Source: Saccharospirillum sp043196875
GTDB lineage: Bacteria > Pseudomonadota > Gammaproteobacteria > Pseudomonadales > Natronospirillaceae
DNA length: 64,000 nucleotides
Reading direction: 5' to 3'
Assembly (NCBI RefSeq): GCF_043196875.1
Contig: NZ_JBEBMX010000001.1
Coordinates: forward strand, 124,001 to 188,000
Shown here: positions 17,644 through 25,838 of the stretch, one piece after another
Numbering within the stretch: the stretch's first letter is position 1
Layout: each line of letters starts with the position of its first letter
Translations under genes and position numbers: made by a program
The notes under the pieces: model-generated
Told to the model about the DNA's origin: nothing
The model's input: the letters and a program-made list of their open reading frames with translations, nothing else
Database searches by the model: none

Positions 17644-18570
17644 ATGCACCAAAAAAGCAATCTACCGCCTTTAGCCGCCCTGCAGGCGTTCGAAGCTGCA
17701 GCGCGACTGGGTTCCTTCACCGCCGCTGCAAGCGCACTGGAAAGTACTCAGCCCGCCATCAGCCAACACGTGCACCGCCTTGAAGCAGATTTGGGATTGC
17801 GTTTATTTGAACGCCAGCCACGCGGCGTGCGCCTGACCCGCTCCGGCCAGCAGCTTTACGAAGCCGTGGCCGATGGGCTAAGCCGGCTGGCCCAGGGTTA
17901 TGCCGAAGCGCGCCAGCACAGTGGCAGCGCGGTGATCAACCTGGTCACCGATTTCGCCATCGCCACCTACTGGATATTGCCGCGCCTGCGCCGCTTCCGG
18001 GACGCCCATCCGGATGTCGATGTGCGCATCATCACCTCCCAGCAACCGCTACTGCCGGACCAGGCCGAGGCCGACATCGCCATCCTGTTCGCGCGCGGCT
18101 CCACCCTCCAGGCGCCCGCGCGTCAGCTGTTCAGTGAGGCGGTCACGCCCGTGGTCAGTCCGCTGCTGCTTGATCGGCTGCAATTACCAGCCCGGCTGGA
18201 ATCACTGACCGAATTGCCGTTACTGCAACTGGAAGCCGACTATCACAGCGGCTGGTTTGACTGGCCGGCGTTATTTCCCAGGTTGGGACTGGGTCGGGTA
18301 CCGCGCGAAGCCGAGCTGATCTTTAACAACTACACTCTGCTGCTGCAGGCGGCGCTGGCCGGTCAGGGCGTGGCCATCGGCTGGTCACCCTTTATTGAGC
18401 CCATGTTAGCCAGCGGTGGACTGGTCGCCCTAACGGATGACCTGCTCGGCGGCGATGATGATCTGGGTTATTACCTGGCGTTTTCCAGCCACCAGCGATT
18501 GGCACCGCAAGTGCTGACACTGGCCGATTGGCTGCAGGCAGAAAGCCGGTCCAAACGAGGTCCGTCTTAG
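17644..18570 (+). CDS. LysR regulator of choline-sulfate use (308 aa)
   Basis: N-terminal LysR winged helix (LPPLAALQAFEAAARLGSFTAAASAL, residues 7-32, and TQPAISQHVHRLE) followed by a type-2 periplasmic-binding-like effector domain (about 95-300). It matches the GcvA-like subgroup that accompanies choline-sulfatase genes in proteobacteria, and is divergent from betC with a symmetrical operator between. Presumed to activate betC-choX in response to choline or choline sulfate, by context. Confidence 0.88.
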   Translation: MHQKSNLPPLAALQAFEAAARLGSFTAAASALESTQPAISQHVHRLEADLGLRLFERQPRGVRLTRSGQQLYEAVADGLSRLAQGYAEARQHSGSAVINLVTDFAIATYWILPRLRRFRDAHPDVDVRIITSQQPLLPDQAEADIAILFARGSTLQAPARQLFSEAVTPVVSPLLLDRLQLPARLESLTELPLLQLEADYHSGWFDWPALFPRLGLGRVPREAELIFNNYTLLLQAALAGQGVAIGWSPFIEPMLASGGLVALTDDLLGGDDDLGYYLAFSSHQRLAPQVLTLADWLQAESRSKRGPS

Positions 18571-18670
18571 CCGCCTGGACTGAGTCGCCTTGGTCTGAGC
18601 GCCCGAGCCCAGTATCATCGCTGAGCGATCTGCGCCTACCGACCTTATTCAGACAGGAGTTCACCCCAAG

Positions 18671-19630
18671 GTGACCGAGCGAATCGGCTTTATTTTGCTG
18701 CCCGGCTACTCATCCATGGCATACGTCTCGGCCATGGAACCGCTGTTGGTGTGTAACGACCTGACCGGTGAAGACCGTTTCAGTGCCTTTACCGTGGCCC
18801 TATCGGGCAACAAGACCCATTCCAGCCTGGGCAACCGCATGGACACCGCCTATTCGCTGGAAGACGCACCCGAGGCCGATGTCTGGATTGTCGCTGGCAC
18901 CTCGCCGGCGCGGCATCCGGCGACACCCGGGCTGGAGGATTTTCTACGCGCCCTGCCGGCACATTGCGCGCTCGGCGGACTGGCATCGGGAAGTTATGTG
19001 TTGGGCAAAGCCGGTTTATTGAATGGCTATCGCGCCGTGGTGCACTGGCTGGGGTATGACGAACTGCTGAAGCAGCATCGCTCAATCATGCTGGCATCGG
19101 AGCAGTTCTGCATCGATCGCAACCGCCTGACCTGCCGCGGCGGCAGCGCCAGTCTGGACATGATGCTGATGTGGATAGCGCGCAGTCTGGGCGCCGACAC
19201 CGCCGAGGCGGTATCGCGGCATTTCGTCAATGAGCGTTTAGGCGTTCCGTCCGACAGCCTGCCGCAACAACTGAGCGAGCGCACCCGCGCTGAGCAGCCC
19301 AAGCTCGCCGAAGCGCTGGAACTGATGGAAGCCAACATCGAAGAACCGCTGAGTACCGACGACGTCTCTTACCACGTCGGCATCAGCCGGCGACAGCTGG
19401 AGCGCTTGTTCAAAAAATATCTCAACGCCGTACCCAGCCGCTATTACTTACAAATCCGCCTGGAAAAGGCGCGCACCCGTCTGCTTGCCCACAACGACAG
19501 CATCGCCGACATCGGCTTAAGCTGCGGCTTCAGTTCCGGGGCGCATTTCTCCACCGCCTACCGCAATCAATACGGCCTGACGCCCTCGGAAGATCGCAGC
19601 CTGCATCAGCAAATGGCGGTGGATAAATAA
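18671..19630 (+). CDS. GlxA-family AraC-type regulator with DJ-1/PfpI domain (319 aa)
   Basis: Residues 1-180 form a DJ-1/PfpI-like sensing domain (IGFILLPGYSSMAYVSAMEPL at the start) and residues about 215-315 two AraC helix-turn-helices (VSYHVGISRRQLERLFKKYL and IADIGLSCGFSSGAHFSTAYRNQYGLTP). This architecture is shared with GbdR and CdhR, which control glycine-betaine and carnitine catabolism in Pseudomonas; its position beside betC fits such a role, but the effector is inferred. Start is GTG at 18671 with AGGAG 11 nt upstream. It converges with the prenyltransferase gene, 6 bp apart. Confidence 0.87.
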   Translation: MTERIGFILLPGYSSMAYVSAMEPLLVCNDLTGEDRFSAFTVALSGNKTHSSLGNRMDTAYSLEDAPEADVWIVAGTSPARHPATPGLEDFLRALPAHCALGGLASGSYVLGKAGLLNGYRAVVHWLGYDELLKQHRSIMLASEQFCIDRNRLTCRGGSASLDMMLMWIARSLGADTAEAVSRHFVNERLGVPSDSLPQQLSERTRAEQPKLAEALELMEANIEEPLSTDDVSYHVGISRRQLERLFKKYLNAVPSRYYLQIRLEKARTRLLAHNDSIADIGLSCGFSSGAHFSTAYRNQYGLTPSEDRSLHQQMAVDK

Positions 19631-19636
19631 GCCGTT

Positions 19637-20632
19637 CTAGAAAATGGCGGGCAACACCACACTCAGCACCACACCCAAAAACATCAGCGTGCTGAAGCGC
19701 TTGTTGTACAGAAAGGCCACGTGCACCAGATACAATGGCCAGGCCTGTTCGGGCCAGTCATCGGGGCAGGATTCCGGGCGCGGCTGGCGATAACGGCGCC
19801 AGGCTTCAAACAACTTGGGCAGCGCCAGCAGGATAATCAGATATGCCCAGTGCAAAGCGCCAAGCACAACGCCAAGCATCACGCCGACGTACTGAACCAG
19901 CCACAACCCCAGAACACTGGCGCGACTGATGCGCTCGCCCAGCTGCACCGGCAAAGTACGCACACCCTTGGCGGTATCTTCTTTTAACTTGTCGATGTGT
20001 TTGCCGAACACCACCGTAGTCGGGCCGATGCCGTACAGGCACGAGACCCAAATTGCGGTACTGCTGTAGTCACCCGACACCACCAGCGACGACGCCAGCA
20101 CCATCAGCGGTCCCCAGACGATCCACACCGCCGGCTCACCCAGGCCGATGTATTTCAGCGGCCAGGTGTAGAACAACACAAAGAAAGCGCCGGCCAGCAT
20201 CCAGTAGAGGGTTTGCAATTCGCTGCGCGCAATCAGTACCGCGCCCACCATCATCGCCAGGCCGCCGGTCAGCGCGATGTAGCCAAACAACTGGCGCTCG
20301 CTGAGCAGACCACTTTCCAGCGGTTGCGGGCCATATTGAGTGCGAAAGTAGTTGTCCTTATCGACGCCTTTTTTGAAATCGGTCCAGTCGTTGATCAGGT
20401 TATTGGTGGCGTGCGCCAGCACTAAGCCAAGGCAAACCAGGACAGCGTTAAGCGCATCGAAGTGCGCATTGGGAATGGCGAGAATAATGCCGATCAGGGC
20501 AGAAAACAGCGTCATCACAAAAACCGCCGCCCGGGTGGCAACGAACCAGCGCTTGAGCAGACCCATGGCCTGCCAATCGCCGCTTTCCAGGCGCGGTATT
20601 TTGGTCAGTACTTCGTGCCAGCTGGGAATCAT
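19637..20632 (-). CDS. UbiA-family prenyltransferase, MenA-like (331 aa)
   Basis: Polytopic membrane prenyltransferase with about eight to nine hydrophobic segments. The first Asp-rich motif is NLINDWTDFKKGVD (about residues 80-93) and the second region contains KHIDKLKEDTAKGVRTLPV, resembling MenA (dihydroxynaphthoate prenyltransferase) more than UbiA. There is no other menaquinone gene in the window, so the aromatic substrate is unknown. The C-terminal part from about residue 285 (RRYRQPRPESCPDDWPEQAWPLY, then a last hydrophobic helix) is distinctive. Confidence 0.8.
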   Translation of the reverse strand: MIPSWHEVLTKIPRLESGDWQAMGLLKRWFVATRAAVFVMTLFSALIGIILAIPNAHFDALNAVLVCLGLVLAHATNNLINDWTDFKKGVDKDNYFRTQYGPQPLESGLLSERQLFGYIALTGGLAMMVGAVLIARSELQTLYWMLAGAFFVLFYTWPLKYIGLGEPAVWIVWGPLMVLASSLVVSGDYSSTAIWVSCLYGIGPTTVVFGKHIDKLKEDTAKGVRTLPVQLGERISRASVLGLWLVQYVGVMLGVVLGALHWAYLIILLALPKLFEAWRRYRQPRPESCPDDWPEQAWPLYLVHVAFLYNKRFSTLMFLGVVLSVVLPAIF

Positions 20633-20717
20633 CGCAAACTCCGTCAGTTCAGTGTTAAACCGTCAATCACTGTACCAAAGTTACCCGACAACACAGCTGG
20701 CCCAAAGTCACTACGAC

Positions 20718-22049
20718 TCAGTCGGCTGCGGGTTTGCGCCGTTTCATCGGCGCCGAACCATCGCGTTCTGCCGGGGTTGAGCGCGGCCGCTTGGGCGCTG
20801 ATTTTTTGTTCTTGGTCTTAGCTTTGGCTTTAGCCTTGGCTTTTGCATCGGCGTTCTTCTTCGGCTTTTTCTTGCCGTAAGCTTTGCCCGAGGCTCGCAC
20901 CTTGGCCGGTCCTTGATAGGAGCTCTTCAAACCGGGCAGTTCAATGCGTTCAAAAGTCTGGCCGGTGTAACGCTGAATGCTGGCCAGCAAATTCCAGTCG
21001 TTGGAGGCAATCAGACTGATCGCTTTGCCGGCCTCACCGGCACGACCGGTACGGCCGACGCGATGCACATACTCATCGCCCTTACGCGCCAGGTCGAAAT
21101 TGATCACCATGGAAACATGGGGCAGATCGAGACCACGGGCCGCCACATCGGTGGTGACCAGGGTTTTAAATTTACCACTGCGCAAACCGCTGACCACGGC
21201 ATTGCGCTCATCCTGCGACAAGTTGCCGTGCAGCAAACCACAGCGCCGATCGCCATTGCGCAACCGCGCCTGCAAGCGTTCGGCCTTGGCGATGGTATTG
21301 GTGAAGATAATCACCGGCTCTTTGCCGGCGGACGCCAACAGCGCCAGTATTTGTTTTTCTTTAAAGGCATCGTCATCGGTGAGCAGATATTGCTGAGCGA
21401 TGTTTTCCGGCACCGCCCGCGCTTCGTGCAGCGCGATGGTTTGCGGCTCGTGCAGTAATTGTTTGGCCAGACCAGTGACGCCCCGGTGATCGAGGGTGGC
21501 GGACAACAATAAAGTCTGCCGCTGCGCCGGGCAGCGTTCGATGATGCTCAGCACATCCTCACGAAACCCCATATCGAGCATGCGATCGGCTTCGTCGAGC
21601 ACCAGACATTCAATATCGCTTAAATCGACCGAACCCTGCTTCAGGTGCTCCAGCAAACGACCCGGCGTCGCGATCAAAATATCCGGCACTTTGCGCAGCG
21701 CCGCGTTCTGCTCTTTAAAGGTCGCGCCACCGGTCAGGCTGAAACTGCCCACACCAATCCCTGCCCCCAGTTGGCGGCAAACCTGATGAATCTGTCGCGC
21801 CAGTTCGCGGGTCGGCACCAGCACCAAAGCACGAATACCGATGCTCGGCGGTGCCGGCTGGTTATAGCGCAACAACAGCGGCAGCGCGAAGGCGACTGTT
21901 TTACCACTGCCGGTCTGGGCGCTAACCAATAAATCCTGACCGTCGATCACCGCCGGAATAACGGCTTCTTGGACGTCGGTCGGTTCAGTGATGCCTTGCT
22001 TGGTCAGAGCGGTGGCAAGGGGCGGTGGCAATTTAAGACTGTCGAACAC
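20718..22049 (-). CDS. DEAD-box RNA helicase, RhlE-like (443 aa)
   Basis: Complete helicase core: Q motif GITEPTDVQ, motif I AQTGSGKT (about 45-52), DEAD, SAT, and motif VI HRVGRTGRAG. The C-terminal 70 residues are a Lys/Ala-rich low-complexity tail (repeated KAKAKA) that likely binds RNA. Likely roles are ribosome assembly or mRNA turnover. I start it at GTG 22049, giving MFDSLKLPPPL like homologues; an in-frame TTG at 22067 adds six residues but has no ribosome-binding site. Single-gene transcription unit; no terminator was recognised. Confidence 0.9.
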   Translation of the reverse strand: MFDSLKLPPPLATALTKQGITEPTDVQEAVIPAVIDGQDLLVSAQTGSGKTVAFALPLLLRYNQPAPPSIGIRALVLVPTRELARQIHQVCRQLGAGIGVGSFSLTGGATFKEQNAALRKVPDILIATPGRLLEHLKQGSVDLSDIECLVLDEADRMLDMGFREDVLSIIERCPAQRQTLLLSATLDHRGVTGLAKQLLHEPQTIALHEARAVPENIAQQYLLTDDDAFKEKQILALLASAGKEPVIIFTNTIAKAERLQARLRNGDRRCGLLHGNLSQDERNAVVSGLRSGKFKTLVTTDVAARGLDLPHVSMVINFDLARKGDEYVHRVGRTGRAGEAGKAISLIASNDWNLLASIQRYTGQTFERIELPGLKSSYQGPAKVRASGKAYGKKKPKKNADAKAKAKAKAKTKNKKSAPKRPRSTPAERDGSAPMKRRKPAAD

Positions 22050-22234
22050 GGCGCGGATTACCTGCAAAAAAGCGAATTGGAAGTCATGGTTTATCGGGCG
22101 CGACTATAGCAGAGGCGACCCGCCTTGAATGCTTTTAGCACGCCTTAACAGGACAATAGGCCTATTAAACCCCGCCCCAGCCATCGGCCATACTGCCGAA
22201 CGGGATCAGAATTTAACCACCAAGGATTGTTGCC

Positions 22235-22333
22235 ATGACATCAATAACGGACTTTGCCTTTGCCGACAGTCTGAGTACCTGCCAGGCCCGCGCCTGGCTG
22301 GATTCCGCAGCAGCCCTGGCGAACCCGCGCTAA
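22235..22333 (+). CDS. Possible small ORF (32 aa) upstream of the aru operon
   Basis: ATG at 22235 with a good ribosome-binding site AAGGA (22222-22226, 8 nt spacing), ending at TAA 22331-22333. The peptide (starts MTSITDFAF, contains CQARAW, ends ANPR) has only two arginines, so it does not look like an arginine attenuator. It ends 7 nt before the hairpin and ArgR site. Unrecognised; may be fortuitous. Confidence 0.25.
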   Translation: MTSITDFAFADSLSTCQARAWLDSAAALANPR

Positions 22334-22339
22334 CCTTCG

Positions 22340-22396
22340 AGCGATGCCCTAGCGATATAACCGCATGTCGCACCGACGTAACCGCTGGGCATCGCT
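22340..22396 (+). repeat. Bulged hairpin spanning the ArgR site
   Basis: AGCGATGCCC (22340-22349) pairs perfectly with GGGCATCGCT (22387-22396). After a single bulged T (22350) the stem continues AGCG (22351-22354) with CGCT (22383-22386), loop of 28 nt. It is not followed by a T-run. Confidence 0.6.
22345..22381 (+). promoter_or_regulatory. ArgR operator (tandem half-sites) upstream of aruC
   Basis: TGTCGC-N8-AA occurs exactly at 22366-22381, the half-site reported for Pseudomonas ArgR. A degenerate second half-site, TGCCCT-N8-AA, lies at 22345-22360, with the expected 5-nt spacing. In Pseudomonas ArgR activates the aru operon through such tandem sites. Confidence 0.6.
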
Positions 22397-22483
22397 TATC
22401 CTTAGAATGTTTCATCCAAACTGGGTGGCCCGCTGCGAAGCCAAGAGCCACCGCTGTCTCCCACACTACTACTGGAAGTCGAT

Positions 22484-23689
22484 ATGAGCGCCATTACCCG
22501 AGAACAGTTCGATCAAGTCATGGTCCCCAACTACGCGCCGGGCAAAATCATTCCGGTCCGTGGCCAAGGTTCACGAATCTGGGATCAGGACGGCCGCGAA
22601 TACATCGACTTCGCCGGCGGCATTGCCGTCAGCGCGCTCGGTCACGCCCATCCCAAACTGGTCGCGGCTTTGACCGAACAAGGCCAAAAACTGTGGCATC
22701 TGGCCAATGTGATGACCAACGAACCGGCCATCGAACTGGCGCAGAAACTGACCGACCTGACCTTTGCCGACAAGGTCTACTTCTGCAACTCCGGCGCCGA
22801 AGCCAACGAAGCGGCGCTGAAGCTGGCGCGTCGCCATGCTTACCTGAACGTCGGCCCGGAAAAACACGAAATCATCTCCACGCTGCAATCTTTCCATGGC
22901 CGCACGTTGTTCACCGTCTCCGTCGGTGGCCAGGCCAAATACAAAGAAGGTTTTGAGCCCACGCCGGGCGGCATCAGCCATGTGCCTTACAACGATCTCG
23001 ATGCCATGGCTGCGGCCATTTCCGACAAAACCGCCGCCATTATTGTTGAGCCGATTCAGGGCGAGGGTGGCATTACGCCGGCCGTTGATGGCTATCTGCA
23101 AGGCCTGCGCGAACTCTGTGATAAGCACGGCGCCTTGCTGATTTTCGATGAAATCCAGTCCGGCGTTGGCCGCACCGGCTCGCTCTATGCCTACCAGCGT
23201 TACGGCGTTACACCCGATATTCTGACCACCGCCAAAGCCCTCGGTGGCGGCTTCCCGATCGGCGCCATGCTGACCACCGATGCCGTCGCACCAAGCCTCG
23301 GTTTCGGTACCCATGGCTCCACTTACGGCGGCAATCCGCTGGCTTGCGCGGTCTCATTGGCGGTGCTGGATGTGCTGACCAACGACGGCGTACTCGATGG
23401 CGTCGCCGCCAAATCGCAGCGTTATTTCGATGACCTGACGCGCATCAATGAGCAGTACAAAGTGTTCAAAGACATTCGCGGCATGGGCTTGCTGATCGGT
23501 TGCGAACTGACCGACGACCGCGCCGGCCAGGCCAAAGACCTGCTCGCACTGGCGCTGGAAGAAGGCCTGCTGTGTCTGGTTGCCGGCCCCGACGTGCTGC
23601 GTCTGGCTCCGGCCTTGAACGTGCCCGATGCCGACATTGATGAAGGCCTGGCACGTTTGGAAAAAGCCATCGCCCGTTTTGTCGGCTAA
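22484..23689 (+). CDS. aruC: Succinylornithine/acetylornithine aminotransferase (401 aa)
   Basis: PLP-dependent class III transaminase converting succinylornithine to succinylglutamate semialdehyde, third step of the arginine succinyltransferase (AST) pathway; family members also serve arginine synthesis. The PLP lysine lies in TTAKALGGGFPIGA near residue 250, preceded by the cofactor-binding IFDEIQSGVGRTG. NSGAEANEAALKLARR binds the phosphate. It is the first gene of aruC-F-G-D-B, preceded by an ArgR-type operator. A GABA transaminase is a less likely reading, given the operon. Confidence 0.93.
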   Translation: MSAITREQFDQVMVPNYAPGKIIPVRGQGSRIWDQDGREYIDFAGGIAVSALGHAHPKLVAALTEQGQKLWHLANVMTNEPAIELAQKLTDLTFADKVYFCNSGAEANEAALKLARRHAYLNVGPEKHEIISTLQSFHGRTLFTVSVGGQAKYKEGFEPTPGGISHVPYNDLDAMAAAISDKTAAIIVEPIQGEGGITPAVDGYLQGLRELCDKHGALLIFDEIQSGVGRTGSLYAYQRYGVTPDILTTAKALGGGFPIGAMLTTDAVAPSLGFGTHGSTYGGNPLACAVSLAVLDVLTNDGVLDGVAAKSQRYFDDLTRINEQYKVFKDIRGMGLLIGCELTDDRAGQAKDLLALALEEGLLCLVAGPDVLRLAPALNVPDADIDEGLARLEKAIARFVG

Positions 23690-23719
23690 CGGCTTTAGCT
23701 GCTGCACCATCTGGTTTAA

Positions 23720-23739
23720 CGGGGCCTCACTGGCCCCTT
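23720..23739 (+). other. Intercistronic hairpin between aruC and aruF
   Basis: GGGGCC (23720-23725) and GGCCCC (23731-23736) with a 5-nt loop, followed by only three Ts. Probably an mRNA-stability element or weak attenuator within the operon. Confidence 0.45.
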
Positions 23740-23763
23740 TGCGCAAGAGCAAGAGGAACCATC

Positions 23764-24777
23764 ATGCTCGTCGTCCGACCGAGTCAATTCGCCGATCTGC
23801 CCAGCATCGAGCGTTTGCTGCACACTACCGACGCCCGCGTTACTACTTTGCCCAAGGAACGCGACAAGCTGTCGGAAAAAATCACCGCCTCCGAAGATGC
23901 CTTTGCCTCCGGTCTCGATCAGGATGGCCCCGCTGCCTTTTTGTTTGTGCTCGAAGACAGCGACCAACAGAAACTGCTGGGCACGTCCGGACTCGATACC
24001 GAAGCCGGTGGAGGTTATCCGTTTTTTAACTACCGCCTCGATGAAGTGGTACACGCCTCGCACAACCTCAATGTGAGCGCCAAAGTACCGATTTTGTTTT
24101 TGTCACATGAGCTGACCGGCAAAACCTTGCTGCGCTCGTTTTCCATCGAACCGAAGCTGAAAAAAACCGACGCTTTCGAATTGCTGTCGCGCGCACGACT
24201 GTTATTTATCGCCTGTCTGCCGGAGCGCTTTCAGCGTCAGGTGATTGTCGAGATACAGGGTATTTTCGATGATAAGGGTGACTGTCCGTTCTGGGATGGT
24301 GTCGGTCGCCACTTCTTCGGCATCGACTTTAATACCGCCGATTATTATTGCTCGGTAAAAAGCAAAACCTTTATGTCCGAGCTGATTCCCCAGCACCCGG
24401 TTTATGTACCACTGCTGCCGGAACGGGCGCGCAATACCATCGGTCAGAATCAGGAAGCGGCCAACCGCGCCTGCAGCCTGTTCTATCGCGAAGGTTTTGC
24501 AAAAACGCCCTTTATCGACCCGTTCGATGGCGGCCCGGTGTTGTCTGGCGAAGTACGCGATCTGCACACCATCAAGCAGGTGCGCTTCAAAAAAGCGCGC
24601 CCCAGTGATGTGGTCGGTGGTTTGAAATATCTGATCTGCAACCGCTCGCTGAAAGACTTCCGTTGCACCATCGGCACCTTGGTCGATGGCATCGGGGAAA
24701 CCATTCGTCTGCCCTTGGATGTCGCCGAAGCACTGGGCGTCTCCGAAGGCGACCCCATCGCCTACGCGCCGCTGTAA
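23764..24777 (+). CDS. aruF: Arginine N-succinyltransferase, alpha subunit (337 aa)
   Basis: First step of the AST pathway: succinyl-CoA plus arginine gives N2-succinylarginine. The AstA-family pattern is clear (VRPSQFADLPSIERLL at the start, GVTTLPK-like ARVTTLPKERDKL, GRHFFGIDFNTADY, FDGGPVLSGEVRDLHTI). It is paralogous to the following gene; together they match the AruF/AruG heteromeric enzyme of Pseudomonas, unlike the single AstA of E. coli. GAGGA precedes the ATG. Confidence 0.93.
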   Translation: MLVVRPSQFADLPSIERLLHTTDARVTTLPKERDKLSEKITASEDAFASGLDQDGPAAFLFVLEDSDQQKLLGTSGLDTEAGGGYPFFNYRLDEVVHASHNLNVSAKVPILFLSHELTGKTLLRSFSIEPKLKKTDAFELLSRARLLFIACLPERFQRQVIVEIQGIFDDKGDCPFWDGVGRHFFGIDFNTADYYCSVKSKTFMSELIPQHPVYVPLLPERARNTIGQNQEAANRACSLFYREGFAKTPFIDPFDGGPVLSGEVRDLHTIKQVRFKKARPSDVVGGLKYLICNRSLKDFRCTIGTLVDGIGETIRLPLDVAEALGVSEGDPIAYAPL

Positions 24778-24788
24778 GGGAGACTGCC

Positions 24789-25838
24789 ATGTATATTCGC
24801 CCCGTCACACCGGCCGATATCGATTATCTGTATTTGATGGCCAAAAACTCCGGCGTCGGAGTCACCACTCTGCCCGACAACCGCCAGAAGATGCAGGCCA
24901 AACTCGACAAAGCCGTGGCCTCGTTCAAGCGCGATCTGGAAGAAAAAGATCGGCTCTATCTGTTTGCCATGATCGATCCTGAAAACGATGAGATTGCCGG
25001 CATCTGTGCGCTCGAAGCCAGCATTGGTCACGACGACATCTGGTACAACTATCACGTTGGCAAAACCGTTCATATGTCGAAAGACATCGGCGTGCATAAG
25101 ATCACCCGCACGCTTTATTTAAGCAACGACCTGACCGGCAGCTCGGAAATCTGCACGCTGTTTTTGATGCCCAATTACCGCAAAAATCAGAACGGTCAGT
25201 TGCTCAGTAAAGCGCGCTATCTGTTTCTCGCCGAGCATCCGCAATTGTTCGGTCGCGACATCATTGCCGAGATGCGCGGCTATTCTGACGAAGAAGGTCG
25301 CTCGCCGTTTTGGGAAAGTCTGGGCCGACATTTTTTCCAGATGGAGTTTTCCGACGCCGACTACTTAACCGGCCTCGGTGACAAAGCCTTTATTGCCGAG
25401 CTGATGCCCAAGTTTCCGATCTATGTACCCATGCTCTCTGCCGATGCGCAGGAAGCCTTCGGCCGGGTACACCCGGACACCGAACCGGCGCTGGCGATGC
25501 TGCAAGCCGAAGGTTTCGACTTTAACGGCTACATCGACATTTTCGATGGCGGTCCGACCGTCTCGGCTAAGATCAAAGAGATCCGCGCCGTGCGTGACAG
25601 CGAACTGTACAGCGTCAAGATTGACGATCAGGCAGCGCAACCAGACCTGACCCGTAAAGACGGTTTAACGCTGGTATCCAACCGCGGCTTCGACAACTTC
25701 CGGGTGCGCCTGATCGCCACCAGCGCCATCAACGAATCCACCCTTCACTTAAGCGCCGCCCAGGCCGAAACACTGCAAGTCGCCGAGGGCGACTCGGTCC
25801 GGGCTGTGTCGCTGCGACCGGAGACGACTCATGTCTGA
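24789..25838 (+). CDS. aruG: Arginine N-succinyltransferase, beta subunit (349 aa)
   Basis: Second AstA paralogue, starting at ATG 24789 (MYIRPVTPADIDYLYLMAKNS) 11 bp after aruF. Shared landmarks: GVGVTTLPDNRQKM near residue 23, GRHFFQMEFSDADYLTG, and IDIFDGGPTVSAKI. Its end overlaps the aruD start by 8 bp, so translation is coupled. The frame is open 42 codons upstream, inside aruF, but homologues begin at the chosen Met. Confidence 0.93.
   Translation: MYIRPVTPADIDYLYLMAKNSGVGVTTLPDNRQKMQAKLDKAVASFKRDLEEKDRLYLFAMIDPENDEIAGICALEASIGHDDIWYNYHVGKTVHMSKDIGVHKITRTLYLSNDLTGSSEICTLFLMPNYRKNQNGQLLSKARYLFLAEHPQLFGRDIIAEMRGYSDEEGRSPFWESLGRHFFQMEFSDADYLTGLGDKAFIAELMPKFPIYVPMLSADAQEAFGRVHPDTEPALAMLQAEGFDFNGYIDIFDGGPTVSAKIKEIRAVRDSELYSVKIDDQAAQPDLTRKDGLTLVSNRGFDNFRVRLIATSAINESTLHLSAAQAETLQVAEGDSVRAVSLRPETTHV

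Larger units (their letters stand above)
22050..22483. other. Intergenic region between the helicase gene and the aru operon
   Basis: 434 bp containing a possible 32-codon reading frame (22235-22333), a bulged hairpin (22340-22396) and an ArgR-type operator (22345-22381), each listed separately. No clear sigma-70 promoter hexamers were seen between the operator and aruC. Confidence 0.6.

Noticed and set aside
20718..20930. Lys/Ala codon-repeat tract in the helicase tail as a tandem repeat or CRISPR-like array
   Set aside because: It is the coding sequence of a low-complexity basic tail, with no spacer structure.
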